64,000 bases of DNA. It comes from a virus. This document shows positions 41,998 through 51,032 of this stretch, piece by piece. The notes beneath the pieces were generated by a model. It worked only from the letters and a program-made list of their open reading frames with translations. It was not told the origin of the DNA and did not search any database. How positions within the stretch are numbered: the stretch's first letter is position 1; each line of letters opens with the position of its first letter. The position numbers and the translations under genes were made by a program. Location of the stretch: positions 103,600 through 167,599 of IMG/VR virus record IMGVR_UViG_3300043444_000502; one strand, 5' to 3'.

Positions 41998-44250
41998 ATG
42001 CCAGTAGATCCATCAATTCAACGTAAAGTTGATTCACTAAGTTCTGAAGCAGAAAAGCTTCGTGCTCAACATCAAGCTACGCAATCTGCACAATCAGATA
42101 AACTTAAGAATGATTTAGAAATGCTTAAGAATAAAAAAGAACAAATGCTTGATGCTGAGAAAAAAAGATCTGCTAATTTGGCAAATCAATCAGAAAATTC
42201 TGTATATGATGTTACAGAACTGATTGATGCTATGCTAAATGAAAAGGCTGCAACTGGTGGATTTGATTATGAAAAGCAAGTAAATGATACTCTTAAGAAA
42301 ATGGGTAAAGCACATCCAGATTCTGGTACTGCTGGATCTTCAGCTGATGCGCCTGATGCTAAGTTCACACACAATGGTGAAGAACATAATTTAGAGATTA
42401 AACAGAACAGCAAAGCTATGTATGGTCAAATCGAGCTTAAACATAATGGTAAAGAATGGGATATTTCAGAACGTTCTAAAAAGAAATATCCAGAAACATA
42501 TAAAGCTATTCATGGTTCTGGTTTCTTAAAGAAAGTTAACAAACAATGGGAAGCACCAACTGGAGATTATGATGAAGACCTAAAAATGGGTAACGTTTAT
42601 CATGATCATCCGGATGCAGAACCAATTAAAGCACATTATGGTAAAGATCGCAAAACCAATTACATTCAAATTGGAGGAGGTCATGGTTTTTATCACACTG
42701 GTAATGATGCTGCAGGATTAGGATCTCCAGAATTAGACGGTAAAACTCAATTTAGAGCACGTATGAAATATCGTGGAACTGATAAAAAAACCGGTAAGAA
42801 AAAATATGGTGCATTAATTGTTATGGGTTTAAAAGATGCATCTAAATCTCATCATAATTTAGATGATCCAAATCAAAAAGAATGGATTAATTATTTAATG
42901 AATGGTTCACAAGTCATTTCTGAAACAGCATTAAATTCTAAAGATCCTCATGGCGATTATCAAGCTAAGCGTAAAGCATTACATGATCTATCTTTAAATA
43001 AAGATGTCGATCAAAAAGAAGTACAACAAAGACGTTTAGATCTAGACAAAGAATATTCAAAATATAAGAAAGAAAACACTATGTATGATTTAGATTCTCT
43101 TAATGAGAATTTTACGCTTGGTTTCCAACATGGACAAGCAGAAGAAATAAAAAAGAATCCATACGAAAAAGGTAGTGATGAATATAATCGTTATGAAGAT
43201 GGGTTTTGGCAAGGTTTAAATCATCGCAGAGTTACACAAGTGCACTTAGAATCAAAAGCACCTGTAGCACCAGCACCTTTCATTCATAGAATTGCTGTTA
43301 CTGTTTCTGAACCAGATCATCCAGCTGTAACAAAGCGCAATGAAACTCAACAAAAATTTGTTAGAGTGCATCATCATACAGACAACAAAGAAGATGCAGT
43401 TGCACGCGGCAAAAAACATTTTGCCAAAAAAGGTTATAAAGTACATGACGCACATCATGTTAGCATGAATGAAGCTACTAGTACAGTGAAAACGGATAAA
43501 GATGGAAAAGTAGTTTCGTGGTCTCATGAAGGCGATTGGAAAAAAACAAATCCTAAAAAAAATCCAGAAGGTAAAGTACATAATTTAACAGGTCAAGCGT
43601 TAAAACAATCTCAGAAATTAAATAAAGAAGAAGTAGAATTAGAAGAAGCGAGAAGTGTCGCTGATAGATTAGCAGCTGCAAAAGAAATGTATGATAGCGC
43701 AATGAGATCTGCACGTAGTCCTGCTGAACGCGCTCAAGCAAAAGAAACTTATGATAACGTTGTTAAACGCTTAAAAGAAGAAGTTGCTGCTAATAATGTT
43801 GGTGGCGGAGCAATTGCTGGTACACAAGGTGACGCTGGTAAAAAGGTTGTAATGACTAAACAACCATTAAAACGCAAACTTGTTTCTTTTAAAGAAGCGT
43901 GTGATTGTTGGAAAGGTTATAAGCGTAAACCTGGAACTAAACCATGTGAAAAGGATTCATGCGTAAAAGAAGACTCTGAACTGGATGAAGCCGCAATCGA
44001 TGCTAAAGGTCATAAATCTTCTACCGGTGGATTGACACAAAAAGGTGTTGACGCATATCGTAGAGAAAATCCAGGTAGTAAATTACAAACTGCAGTAACA
44101 ACTAAACCATCTAAACTAGATCCGGATAGTAAAGACGCTAAACGTCGTAAATCATTTTGTGCACGTATGAGTGGTGTAGAAGGACCAATGAAAGATGAAA
44201 ATGGTAAACCAACTCGTAAAGCACTTGCTTTAAGAAAGTGGAATTGTTAA
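41998..44250 (+). CDS. PD-(D/E)XK nuclease-DUF6321 multidomain late protein
   Basis: 750 aa. Residues about 95-210 carry a nuclease-like core: FDYEKQVNDTLKKMG, then DAPDAKF and EHNLEIKQ (D...ExK), and GQIELKHNG. A further block, NYIQIGGGHGFYHTGNDAAGLGSP, belongs to the same phage nuclease family. The middle is disordered with LxE-rich linkers. The last 75 residues (GLTQKGVDAYRRENPGSK..., KRRKSFCARMSG, ending LRKWNC) are a clear DUF6321 domain. It could be packaged and degrade or process DNA on entry; inference. Confidence 0.7.
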   Translation: MPVDPSIQRKVDSLSSEAEKLRAQHQATQSAQSDKLKNDLEMLKNKKEQMLDAEKKRSANLANQSENSVYDVTELIDAMLNEKAATGGFDYEKQVNDTLKKMGKAHPDSGTAGSSADAPDAKFTHNGEEHNLEIKQNSKAMYGQIELKHNGKEWDISERSKKKYPETYKAIHGSGFLKKVNKQWEAPTGDYDEDLKMGNVYHDHPDAEPIKAHYGKDRKTNYIQIGGGHGFYHTGNDAAGLGSPELDGKTQFRARMKYRGTDKKTGKKKYGALIVMGLKDASKSHHNLDDPNQKEWINYLMNGSQVISETALNSKDPHGDYQAKRKALHDLSLNKDVDQKEVQQRRLDLDKEYSKYKKENTMYDLDSLNENFTLGFQHGQAEEIKKNPYEKGSDEYNRYEDGFWQGLNHRRVTQVHLESKAPVAPAPFIHRIAVTVSEPDHPAVTKRNETQQKFVRVHHHTDNKEDAVARGKKHFAKKGYKVHDAHHVSMNEATSTVKTDKDGKVVSWSHEGDWKKTNPKKNPEGKVHNLTGQALKQSQKLNKEEVELEEARSVADRLAAAKEMYDSAMRSARSPAERAQAKETYDNVVKRLKEEVAANNVGGGAIAGTQGDAGKKVVMTKQPLKRKLVSFKEACDCWKGYKRKPGTKPCEKDSCVKEDSELDEAAIDAKGHKSSTGGLTQKGVDAYRRENPGSKLQTAVTTKPSKLDPDSKDAKRRKSFCARMSGVEGPMKDENGKPTRKALALRKWNC

Positions 44251-44251
44251 A

Positions 44252-44827
44252 ATGTTTCTATTATCTTTTTTACCAGATTGGATTTTTTATGCGTTATTGC
44301 TTTTGAGCGTAATTGGTGTTTTCGTTAGTATGTTCTTAAGTAATCTCCCATTCATTTCATCATATACTAAACCAATTCAATATGGTTCTATTGCTGTATT
44401 ATTATTCTCTGTGTATATGTGCGGCGGTATTTCTAATGAAGAAGGTTGGCAAAAGAAAGTATTACAACAACAAGCTGAGATTGCTCAATTAAAACAAAAA
44501 GAAGCGGAAGTTAGCACAAAAGTTGTAACGAAGTATATAGATAAAATTACAGTCGTTAAGGAAAAGAATAATGAAATTGCAAAATATATCAATAAAGACG
44601 CTGATGCTAAGTGCGAGTTGCCTATTTCTTTCGGCGTGCTCCACGATGCTGCCGCAAAAAACGAGCTTCCCGACTCCGCCAGAGCTACTGATGCGAGAGC
44701 CTCAGACGTTAAACTCTCTGAAGCAACAAGTACCATCGTCAACAACTACGGTGCCTGCAACCAAAACACAGAGCAATTAAAAGCTCTGCAAGAATGGATT
44801 CGCGAGCAACAAAAGCTCAACCCATAA
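44252..44827 (+). CDS. Rz-like inner-membrane spanin
   Basis: 191 aa. Two transmembrane helices at the N-terminus (about residues 7-30 and 42-58), then a periplasmic coiled coil (VLQQQAEIAQLKQKEAEVSTKVV, about 70-115) and a polar C-terminal region with two Cys. Length, topology and the nested lipoprotein gene identify the i-spanin, which with its partner fuses inner and outer membranes at lysis. Read in the frame one base behind the nested gene. Confidence 0.75.
   Translation: MFLLSFLPDWIFYALLLLSVIGVFVSMFLSNLPFISSYTKPIQYGSIAVLLFSVYMCGGISNEEGWQKKVLQQQAEIAQLKQKEAEVSTKVVTKYIDKITVVKEKNNEIAKYINKDADAKCELPISFGVLHDAAAKNELPDSARATDARASDVKLSEATSTIVNNYGACNQNTEQLKALQEWIREQQKLNP
44571..44780 (+). CDS. Rz1-like outer-membrane spanin lipoprotein, nested in Rz
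   Basis: 69 aa, wholly inside the Rz-like gene in the +1 frame, as for lambda Rz1. A signal peptide (KLQNISIKTLMLSASCLF) with lipobox LSAC gives a mature lipoprotein starting at Cys23; the mature part is short and Pro-rich (TSFPTPPELL). Own ribosome site AAGGAAAAG before the ATG. Anchored in the outer membrane, it would bind the Rz coiled coil. Confidence 0.8.
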   Translation: MKLQNISIKTLMLSASCLFLSACSTMLPQKTSFPTPPELLMREPQTLNSLKQQVPSSTTTVPATKTQSN

Positions 44828-44856
44828 AAATATTTCAATTTGTATGCCAATCCGCT

Positions 44857-44886
44857 ATGTACAATCATATGCGGATGTGGTATAAT
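44857..44886 (+). promoter_or_regulatory. Promoter for the ribonucleotide reductase operon
   Basis: ATGTAC (44857-44862), 18 bases, TATAAT (44881-44886) with TGTGG upstream. Confidence 0.8.
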
Positions 44887-44915
44887 ATACTTCTGTTATT
44901 TGGAGTCTTATAATA

Positions 44916-47216
44916 ATGCATAATATTAATGTTGTAAAAAGAAATGGTCAACAAGAACCATTCAATGTGAATAAAATCCATAAAGTGTTGGAATGGGCAA
45001 CAGAAGAAATTAATGGTATCTCTATTAGCGAGATCGAACTTAAAGCTAATATTCAAATTCATAATGGCATGAATACAAATGATATTCATGAATTGTTGAT
45101 CAAATCTGCTGCAGAACTTATTTCTGAACAAACTCCTAATTATCAGTATGTTGCAGCACGTCTTGTAAATTACAAACTCCGCAAACAAGTTTATGGTGAA
45201 TATACACCATGGTCGTTAATAACAATTACGACTCAAAATGTCATGCGTGGTGTATATGACGGCCAAGTTTTAAATGAATATACGGAATATGAATTTGATC
45301 AACTAGACAAATATATTAAACATGAACGAGATAACGAATTTACCTATGTTGGTATGGAACAATTTCGTGGTAAGTACTTAGTTCAAGATAGAGTTACAAA
45401 AACTCCATTTGAAACTCCGCAAGTTTTATACATGCTTATTGCGATGAATCTCTTTATGAAATATCCTAGAGAGACACGTTTAAAATATGTAAAGGAGTAT
45501 TACGATGCTATTTCTCAGTTCTATATTAGCCTTCCTACCCCAATCATGGCCGGTCTTCGTACTCCTACTCGCCAGTTTAGCTCTTGTGTGCTTATTGAGT
45601 CTGATGATTCTTTGGACTCCATCAATTCGACATCAACTTCGATTGTCCGTTACATTTCTAAAAAAGCTGGCATTGGTATCGGTGCTGGTTCTATTCGTGC
45701 TATCGGTAGTCGTATCGGTGATGGTTCCGTTGTTCACACCGGTCTCATTCCTTTCTTAAAATATTTCCAAGCTGCAGTAAAATCATGTTCACAAGGCGGT
45801 GTTCGTGGCGGCGCAGCAACTGTTTATCTTCCAGTGTGGCACTTAGAATATGAGAATCTTATTGTACTAAAGAACAATAAAGGTACGGAAGAAACTCGTG
45901 TTCGCCACATGGATTATTGCTTCCAATTCAATAAGACAATGTATGAACGTCTATTGACTGGCGGTAATATTACTCTATTTTCTCCAGCTGATGTACCTGG
46001 TTTATATGAAGCATTCTTTGAAGATCAAGATAAATTCAAAGAACTATATCTTAAATATGAAGCAGATGATAGCATCCGTAAAAAGGTTTTACCTGCAATT
46101 GAAGTATTCTCACAGTTCTTAACTGAACGTAAAGATACAGGTCGCATTTACTTAATGAACGTTGATCATGCAAATAGTCATGGCGCATTCATTGAAGAAA
46201 AAGCACCTATTCGTATGTCTAATTTATGTTGTGAAATCGATTTACCAACTACACCATTAAAATCAGCGGAGGATGAAAATGGAGAAATCAGTTTGTGCAC
46301 TTTGTCGGCCACCAATTGGGGACTCATCAATGAACCAAGAGAATTCGAAAAATATTGCGATCTCCAAGTCAGAGCTCTCGATGAATTGCTCGACTACCAA
46401 TGGTATCCAGTACCAGCGGCAGAACGCGGAACGAAAAATCGCCGCCCTCTTGGTAACGGCATCATCAATCTCGCCTACTTTTTGGCCAAGCGAGGACTGC
46501 GATATGACGACTCCGCACTTCCAGTAATTGATGAATATGCAGAAGCGTGGTCATATTATTTGATCAAATCATCTGTACAATTGGCTAAAGAAAAAGGTGC
46601 ATGTCCTAAGAGTTATGAAACTAAGTATTCACTTGGAAAAACACCAAATGATACATATAAGCGTGAAGTTGATGAATTAGTTCCTCATCAAGAACGCATG
46701 GATTGGTTCGATCTACGTCAAGACTTAATTCATTATGGCATTCGTAACTCTACACTAATGGCATTAATGCCTGCAGAAACATCTGCACAAATTAGTAACT
46801 CAACAAATGGTATTGAACCACCGCGCGCTTTAGTTTCATTTAAACAATCTAAAGACGGAGTGATGGCTCAAGTAGTTCCAGGTTATCATAAACTTAAAAA
46901 AGAATATGACTTATTGTGGGATCAAAAATCTCCTGAAGGTTATTTAAAGATTTGTGCTGTATTGCAAAAGTATATCGATCAAGGTATCTCAGTTAATACA
47001 TCATATAATCCAGAAAACTACGAAGATCATAAAATTCCAATGTCAGAAATGATTAAGCATCTAGTAATGTTTTATAAGTATGGTGGTAAACAACTATATT
47101 ATTTCAATACACATGACGGTGCTGGTGAGCTTCATGAAAAAGAATTTAAAGCAATTGAAGAACAGTTAGCTCAACCAGTTGATGGTGAGGATGACTGTGA
47201 ATCATGCAAGATTTAA
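44916..47216 (+). CDS. nrdA: Ribonucleotide reductase large subunit NrdA
   Basis: 766 aa class Ia alpha subunit that reduces ribonucleoside diphosphates. An ATP-cone domain occupies about residues 1-90 (NINVVKRNGQQEPFNVNKIHKVL), the substrate site starts TPIMAGLRTPTRQFSSCVLIE (about 206-226), and the catalytic barrel has NLCCEIDLPT and GIINLAYFLA. The tail ends DCESCKI, with the Cys pair that accepts electrons from glutaredoxin. GC-rich codon patches at about 45520-45720 and 46290-46510. Confidence 0.96.
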   Translation: MHNINVVKRNGQQEPFNVNKIHKVLEWATEEINGISISEIELKANIQIHNGMNTNDIHELLIKSAAELISEQTPNYQYVAARLVNYKLRKQVYGEYTPWSLITITTQNVMRGVYDGQVLNEYTEYEFDQLDKYIKHERDNEFTYVGMEQFRGKYLVQDRVTKTPFETPQVLYMLIAMNLFMKYPRETRLKYVKEYYDAISQFYISLPTPIMAGLRTPTRQFSSCVLIESDDSLDSINSTSTSIVRYISKKAGIGIGAGSIRAIGSRIGDGSVVHTGLIPFLKYFQAAVKSCSQGGVRGGAATVYLPVWHLEYENLIVLKNNKGTEETRVRHMDYCFQFNKTMYERLLTGGNITLFSPADVPGLYEAFFEDQDKFKELYLKYEADDSIRKKVLPAIEVFSQFLTERKDTGRIYLMNVDHANSHGAFIEEKAPIRMSNLCCEIDLPTTPLKSAEDENGEISLCTLSATNWGLINEPREFEKYCDLQVRALDELLDYQWYPVPAAERGTKNRRPLGNGIINLAYFLAKRGLRYDDSALPVIDEYAEAWSYYLIKSSVQLAKEKGACPKSYETKYSLGKTPNDTYKREVDELVPHQERMDWFDLRQDLIHYGIRNSTLMALMPAETSAQISNSTNGIEPPRALVSFKQSKDGVMAQVVPGYHKLKKEYDLLWDQKSPEGYLKICAVLQKYIDQGISVNTSYNPENYEDHKIPMSEMIKHLVMFYKYGGKQLYYFNTHDGAGELHEKEFKAIEEQLAQPVDGEDDCESCKI

Positions 47217-47365
47217 AAAAGTTAGCATTAGAACGATATGAAGAATGTAAGATCTGTCCAAAAAAGACAGATCTTTTAAAAATTGAAAGATGTAAAGAAT
47301 GCGGTTGCATATTATTTTTTAAAGTAATCGCACCTAATGAAAAATGTCCACTAGGAAAATGGTAG
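47204..47365 (+). CDS. Small Cys-rich DUF6171-like protein
   Basis: 53 aa, MQDLKKLALERYEECKIC...; four Cys (CKIC, CKECGC) and a C-terminal KCPLGKW, the signature of a small family found across phages. Likely binds zinc. Overlaps the NrdA end by 13 bases and touches NrdB, so it is made with the reductase. Confidence 0.7.
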   Translation: MQDLKKLALERYEECKICPKKTDLLKIERCKECGCILFFKVIAPNEKCPLGKW

Positions 47366-48487
47366 ATGTCAGTATTTAAATTAAAAAATAAAAGTCATTT
47401 AGAATCACCAATGTTTTTTGGTGAATCAGTAGATATAGCAAGATATGATACAGTTCGTTATAGTCAATTTGAAAAGATTACAGATAAACAGTTAGGATTT
47501 TTTTGGCGACCTGAAGAAGTAGATCTTTCAAAAGATCGTAAAGATTTTAATGACTTAAACGAATTCGAACAACATATCTTTACATCAAATCTTAAACGTC
47601 AAATTTTATTAGACTCAGTGCAAGGTCGTTCACCGAACCTTGCATTTTTGCCTATGGCTTCTGTTCCTGAATTAGAAGTGATGGTAGAAACTTGGGCATT
47701 CTTTGAAACTATTCACTCTCGTTCATACACTCATATTATTCGAAATGTTTACCCTAATCCTTCAAAAGTCTTTGACGAAATTAAAACTATTCAACCAATT
47801 CTTGATTGTGCTCACGATATTAGTGTGTACTATGACGATTTTATTTCTTATTCTCGATATTTCGAATTACTTGGCGTTGGAGATCATACAATTAATGGGG
47901 AAACTATTAGGATTGATCTTTACGAACTAAAGAAAAAATTATTTTTATGCCTATTAAGCGTATACATACTTGAAGGTATTCGCTTCTACGTTTCATTTGC
48001 TTGTTCATGGGCATTTGCTGAACTTAAGAAAATGGAAGGTAATGCCAAAGTAATTAAGTTTATTGCGCGTGATGAGAATACTCACCTTGCTGCAAGTACT
48101 TCTATCATTAAACATCTTATTAAAGATGATAAAGATTTTGCACAGATTCGTCAAGAAACTGAAAAGCAAGTTGAAGATATGTTTAAAGCAGCTATTGAAC
48201 AAGAAAAAGAATGGGCGAAATACTTATTCAAAGATGGTTCGATGATTGGATTAAATGAAAAATTACTTGGCGATTATGTCGAATGGATTGGTTGTCGTCG
48301 TATGAGAGCATTGTCATATCACTGTCCATATACGGTATCTCAATCAAATCCATTGCCATGGACTGAGAAATGGATTGGTGGAGGTAATGTACAAGTTGCT
48401 CCACAAGAAACTGAAATTACAAGTTATATTACTGGAGGCGTTAAACAAGATGTCTCTGCTGATACGTTAAAAGGATTATCTCTATGA
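47366..48487 (+). CDS. nrdB: Ribonucleotide reductase small subunit NrdB
   Basis: 373 aa. Di-iron ligands are visible: EFEQHI region, VETWAFFETIHSRSY (ExxH), EGIRFYVSF and ARDENTHL (ENxH). It holds the tyrosyl radical for NrdA. Coupled to glutaredoxin by ATGATG. Confidence 0.95.
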   Translation: MSVFKLKNKSHLESPMFFGESVDIARYDTVRYSQFEKITDKQLGFFWRPEEVDLSKDRKDFNDLNEFEQHIFTSNLKRQILLDSVQGRSPNLAFLPMASVPELEVMVETWAFFETIHSRSYTHIIRNVYPNPSKVFDEIKTIQPILDCAHDISVYYDDFISYSRYFELLGVGDHTINGETIRIDLYELKKKLFLCLLSVYILEGIRFYVSFACSWAFAELKKMEGNAKVIKFIARDENTHLAASTSIIKHLIKDDKDFAQIRQETEKQVEDMFKAAIEQEKEWAKYLFKDGSMIGLNEKLLGDYVEWIGCRRMRALSYHCPYTVSQSNPLPWTEKWIGGGNVQVAPQETEITSYITGGVKQDVSADTLKGLSL

Positions 48488-48717
48488 TGTTAGTATATTC
48501 TCGGAATGTGTGTCCATATTGTACACAAGCTAAAGCATTATTAGAATCAAAGGGTATCAAATATACCGAAATTAATATTGATACTAATGCTGCTGGTAGA
48601 GATGTTTTATTAGAACAAGGTCTTCGATCAGTTCCTCAGATTTTTGATGGATCTGAATTGATCGGAGGATTTGATAAATTAAAAGTTTGGTTAGAATTAA
48701 AAGAACAAACGTTATGA
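48484..48717 (+). CDS. nrdC: Glutaredoxin
   Basis: 77 aa thioredoxin-fold protein with active site CPYC (residues 10-13), a cis-Pro segment RSVPQIF near 49 and GGFDKL near 60. Supplies electrons to the reductase. A second ATG 3 bases on is an alternative start. Confidence 0.92.
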   Translation: MMLVYSRNVCPYCTQAKALLESKGIKYTEINIDTNAAGRDVLLEQGLRSVPQIFDGSELIGGFDKLKVWLELKEQTL

Positions 48718-48896
48718 CAAAGAAAACATTAGAATGTAATAATTGTAGTATTGAATCTACAATTGAGTATGACTATGATAGTACAGGTGAAGAACCTATC
48801 TATTGTCCTTTCTGCGGATCATCATATATACAAGAGGAATTAGAAGATTTTGACCTCTTAAAGGATGATTTTGATGACATGGATGCACAATGGTAA
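48714..48896 (+). CDS. Small zinc-ribbon protein
   Basis: 60 aa from the ATG at 48714, overlapping the glutaredoxin stop (ATGA). CNNC near residue 8 and CPFC near 31 form a zinc ribbon; the tail is very acidic (EELEDFDLLKDDFDDMD). Function unknown. Confidence 0.6.
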   Translation: MTKKTLECNNCSIESTIEYDYDSTGEEPIYCPFCGSSYIQEELEDFDLLKDDFDDMDAQW

Positions 48897-49302
48897 ACCA
48901 TATGAATTAGGTGAACAAACACATAAAGAAGTTTATGGTTTTGTTTATTTGATTACTGATGTTGAAACCAATAAGCAATACGTAGGTAAAAAACTATTTT
49001 GGTCTAGTAAAACTAAACAAGTAAAAGGTAAAAAGAAACGACTAAAAGTTGAATCTGATTGGAAGACATATTTTGGGTCTAACAAAGTTTTACTTGAAGA
49101 AGTAGCAAAGAATGGTGAAGCAAGATATAAACGAGAAATCTTGCATTTATGTGCCGGTAAAGGTGAATGTAATTACTTAGAAGCCTATGAACAATTTACT
49201 CGCAATGTATTAACTAGCGATCATTTTTATAATGATTGGATTATGGTTAAAGTGCATAGAGCTCACATAAAGGGTTTACAACAAGTAAAAACTGTGGTAT
49301 AA
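48874..49302 (+). CDS. GIY-YIG-like endonuclease
   Basis: 142 aa; the ATG at 48874 is 9 bases from AAAGG, with 48865 and 48883 as alternatives. GFVYLITDVETNKQYVGKK (about residues 22-40) is a GIY-YIG-type start (Y-L-I ... Y-V-G), followed by LKVESDWKTYFGS and an EAYEQF helix giving a possible metal Glu. Related phage proteins near RNase H or nrd genes are annotated as putative endonucleases. Its end overlaps the RNase H promoter. Confidence 0.65.
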   Translation: MTWMHNGKPYELGEQTHKEVYGFVYLITDVETNKQYVGKKLFWSSKTKQVKGKKKRLKVESDWKTYFGSNKVLLEEVAKNGEARYKREILHLCAGKGECNYLEAYEQFTRNVLTSDHFYNDWIMVKVHRAHIKGLQQVKTVV

Positions 49303-49303
49303 T
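49274..49303 (+). promoter_or_regulatory. Promoter for RNase H, leaderless start
   Basis: GTTTAC (49274-49279), 18 bases, TATAAT (49298-49303) with TGTGG upstream. Seven bases separate the -10 box from the ATG at 49311. Confidence 0.72.
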
Positions 49304-49310
49304 ATACATT

Positions 49311-50162
49311 ATGATTATTATTGATTACTCTCAAATTTCCATCGCAGCCTTTTATGCTCAACCTAATGCTGAGTTGACAGAAGGTTTTTTGCGTCATTTA
49401 ATTTTAAATACAATTCGAATGTATTCTAAGAAATACAAAGCAGAATACGGAGAGATTGTATTAGCATGTGACGGCGGTAATTCTTGGCGCAAAGGATTTT
49501 TTCCACAATATAAAGCTCATCGCAAAAAAGCAAGAGAAGAATCTAAGATGGATTGGAAACTTTTCTTTGAATTGCTAAACATGATTCGCGAAGAAATTAA
49601 AGAACACTTTCCGTATAAAGTGATTCACATCGATCGTGTTGAAGCTGATGATGTTATTGCAGTATTGGCTGAACAAACTCAAGAATTTGGCAAAAATGAA
49701 CCTGTGATGATCATCTCTTCTGATGGAGACTTTATTCAATTACAGAAGTTTAAAAATGTTAAACAATTCTCGCCAATCCAAAAGAAAGTGGTTACCGACT
49801 CCAACCCTCATCTCTACTTGTTCGAACATATTATTCGTGGTGATAAAGGTGATGGTATTCCTAATATTCTTTCTTCCGACAATTGCATTGTTGATGGTAC
49901 ACGTCAAACTCCAATCAGTCAGAAAAAAATAGATGAATGGTTAAAGCACGCTGAAGATCTTAAATCTATTATGAATGAAGAAACATATAGAAATTTTCAA
50001 CGTAATCAACTATTAATTGATCTAAATAAAATTCCAGAAGGCATTAAAGAAACAATCATAAATACATATGATGAACAAAAAGTTGCACCTCGCGGACGTA
50101 TTCTTGATTATCTAATTAAGAAGCGTTGTAAAATGTTAGTAGATTCTGTACAAGAGTTTTAA
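49311..50162 (+). CDS. rnh: T4 RNase H-like 5' nuclease (FEN/PIN family)
   Basis: 283 aa. Catalytic acids are placed as in 5' nucleases: MIIIDYSQ (Asp5), LACDGGNSWRKGFFPQYKAHR (about residues 51-71), VEADDVIAVLAE (about 110) and SSDGDFIQL (about 137), then RGDKGDGIPNI. Removes RNA primers on the lagging strand. No room for a ribosome site if transcription starts at the promoter directly upstream. Confidence 0.93.
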   Translation: MIIIDYSQISIAAFYAQPNAELTEGFLRHLILNTIRMYSKKYKAEYGEIVLACDGGNSWRKGFFPQYKAHRKKAREESKMDWKLFFELLNMIREEIKEHFPYKVIHIDRVEADDVIAVLAEQTQEFGKNEPVMIISSDGDFIQLQKFKNVKQFSPIQKKVVTDSNPHLYLFEHIIRGDKGDGIPNILSSDNCIVDGTRQTPISQKKIDEWLKHAEDLKSIMNEETYRNFQRNQLLIDLNKIPEGIKETIINTYDEQKVAPRGRILDYLIKKRCKMLVDSVQEF

Positions 50163-50165
50163 AAA

Positions 50166-50600
50166 ATGGCTAAACAATTACTTATTTCTGAAGTTTTAGA
50201 ACTTGTTTCGAAAACTGATTCACGTAAAGAAAAAATTAAAATCTTGCGTGATCACAATACACTTGCATTAAGAGATGTACTAAAAGGTGCATTAGACGAT
50301 TCTGTAGAATTCATTTTACCAGAAGGTCAACCTCCAATTGACGAAGAAGAAAAAGAAAAGTATGACAAAGTTAAACTTGTCAGTGAAACTAAAAAGTTTC
50401 GTTATTTTGTAAAGGGTGGACCAGGAGAACAAGTCAATAGAGTGCGTAGAGAGAAAATGTTTATTGACATTCTATATCGCATCGATAATAAAGAAGTACC
50501 AATGCTTTGTGCTATGAAAGATAAAAAAATAGGAGAACTTTATAAAGGTTTGACTAAAAAACTAGTTCAAGAAGCTTTCCCAGGACTCATTATTGCATAA
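50166..50600 (+). CDS. DUF6433-like conserved phage protein
   Basis: 144 aa. TDSRKEKIKILRDHNTLALRDVLKGA (about residues 17-42) and PPIDEEEKEKYDKVKLVSETKKF, then RREKMFIDILYRI, match a family found next to RNase H in T4-like phages. Helical; function unknown. Starts 3 bases after rnh. Confidence 0.65.
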   Translation: MAKQLLISEVLELVSKTDSRKEKIKILRDHNTLALRDVLKGALDDSVEFILPEGQPPIDEEEKEKYDKVKLVSETKKFRYFVKGGPGEQVNRVRREKMFIDILYRIDNKEVPMLCAMKDKKIGELYKGLTKKLVQEAFPGLIIA

Positions 50601-50634
50601 ATAAAAGTATGATTGTATCATACATTCAACACGG

Positions 50635-50672
50635 CGGACCAAGTCTTAATTGACTCTGGTCCGTTTTTCTTT
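50635..50672 (+). terminator. Rho-independent terminator
   Basis: CGGACCAAGTC (50635-50645) pairs with GACT-C-TGGTCCG (50652-50663), followed by TTTTTCTTTT. A GTATGAT-TGT-ATCATAC hairpin lies just before it (50608-50624). Confidence 0.85.
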
Positions 50673-50750
50673 TCCACAAAGGAGATCTTTAGGCAAATAA
50701 TTTATATTATGTGATTTCAACTTCAACTTCTTAAACCATTAGGAGAGAGT

Positions 50751-50918
50751 ATGGTTCCTTCCCAATTAGAAAAATTAAAAAAAGATGCACGCGAACTAGA
50801 ACATCATATTGCTAGAATGAAAAAGGAGGGTCGAAGCGACAAAGTAAGTCAGCTTCAGATTAAAAAAATGACAATCGATAAATTTATCGGTGAAATCACA
50901 CACAATTATTACTACTAA
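50751..50918 (+). CDS. Small coiled-coil protein
   Basis: 55 aa, MVPSQLEKLKKDARELEHHIARMKKEG..., ending NYYY. One long amphipathic helix with a Lys-rich second half. Strong ribosome site AGGAGAGAG 3 bases upstream region supports translation. Lies between two hairpins, with no close consensus promoter. Function unknown. Confidence 0.6.
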   Translation: MVPSQLEKLKKDARELEHHIARMKKEGRSDKVSQLQIKKMTIDKFIGEITHNYYY

Positions 50919-50968
50919 AGGCGGTGATCAATATCTCGGCGGGGAACTTCGGTTCCCCGTTCGCCTTT
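50917..50968 (+). terminator. Two-tier hairpin after the small gene
   Basis: Inner GGGGAAC-TTCG-GTTCCCC (50941-50958) and outer AAAGGCG/CGCCTTT (50917-50923 with 50962-50968). No T-run beyond CTTTCT. Confidence 0.6.
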
Positions 50969-50996
50969 CTGCAAGAAAAATATTTTCAGGGGGCCT

Positions 50997-51026
50997 ATGT
51001 ACAACGAGAAAAAGTCGTAGTATAAT
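50997..51026 (+). promoter_or_regulatory. Promoter with leaderless start
   Basis: GGGGGCCT, then ATGTAC (50997-51002), 18 bases, TATAAT (51021-51026); the ATG of the next gene is 6 bases further. Confidence 0.78.
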
Positions 51027-51032
51027 AGATCT

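Noticed and set aside
50596-50603. CATAAATA as a late promoter
   Set aside because: One mismatch to TATAAATA, and no virion gene follows within the same unit; a terminator comes next.
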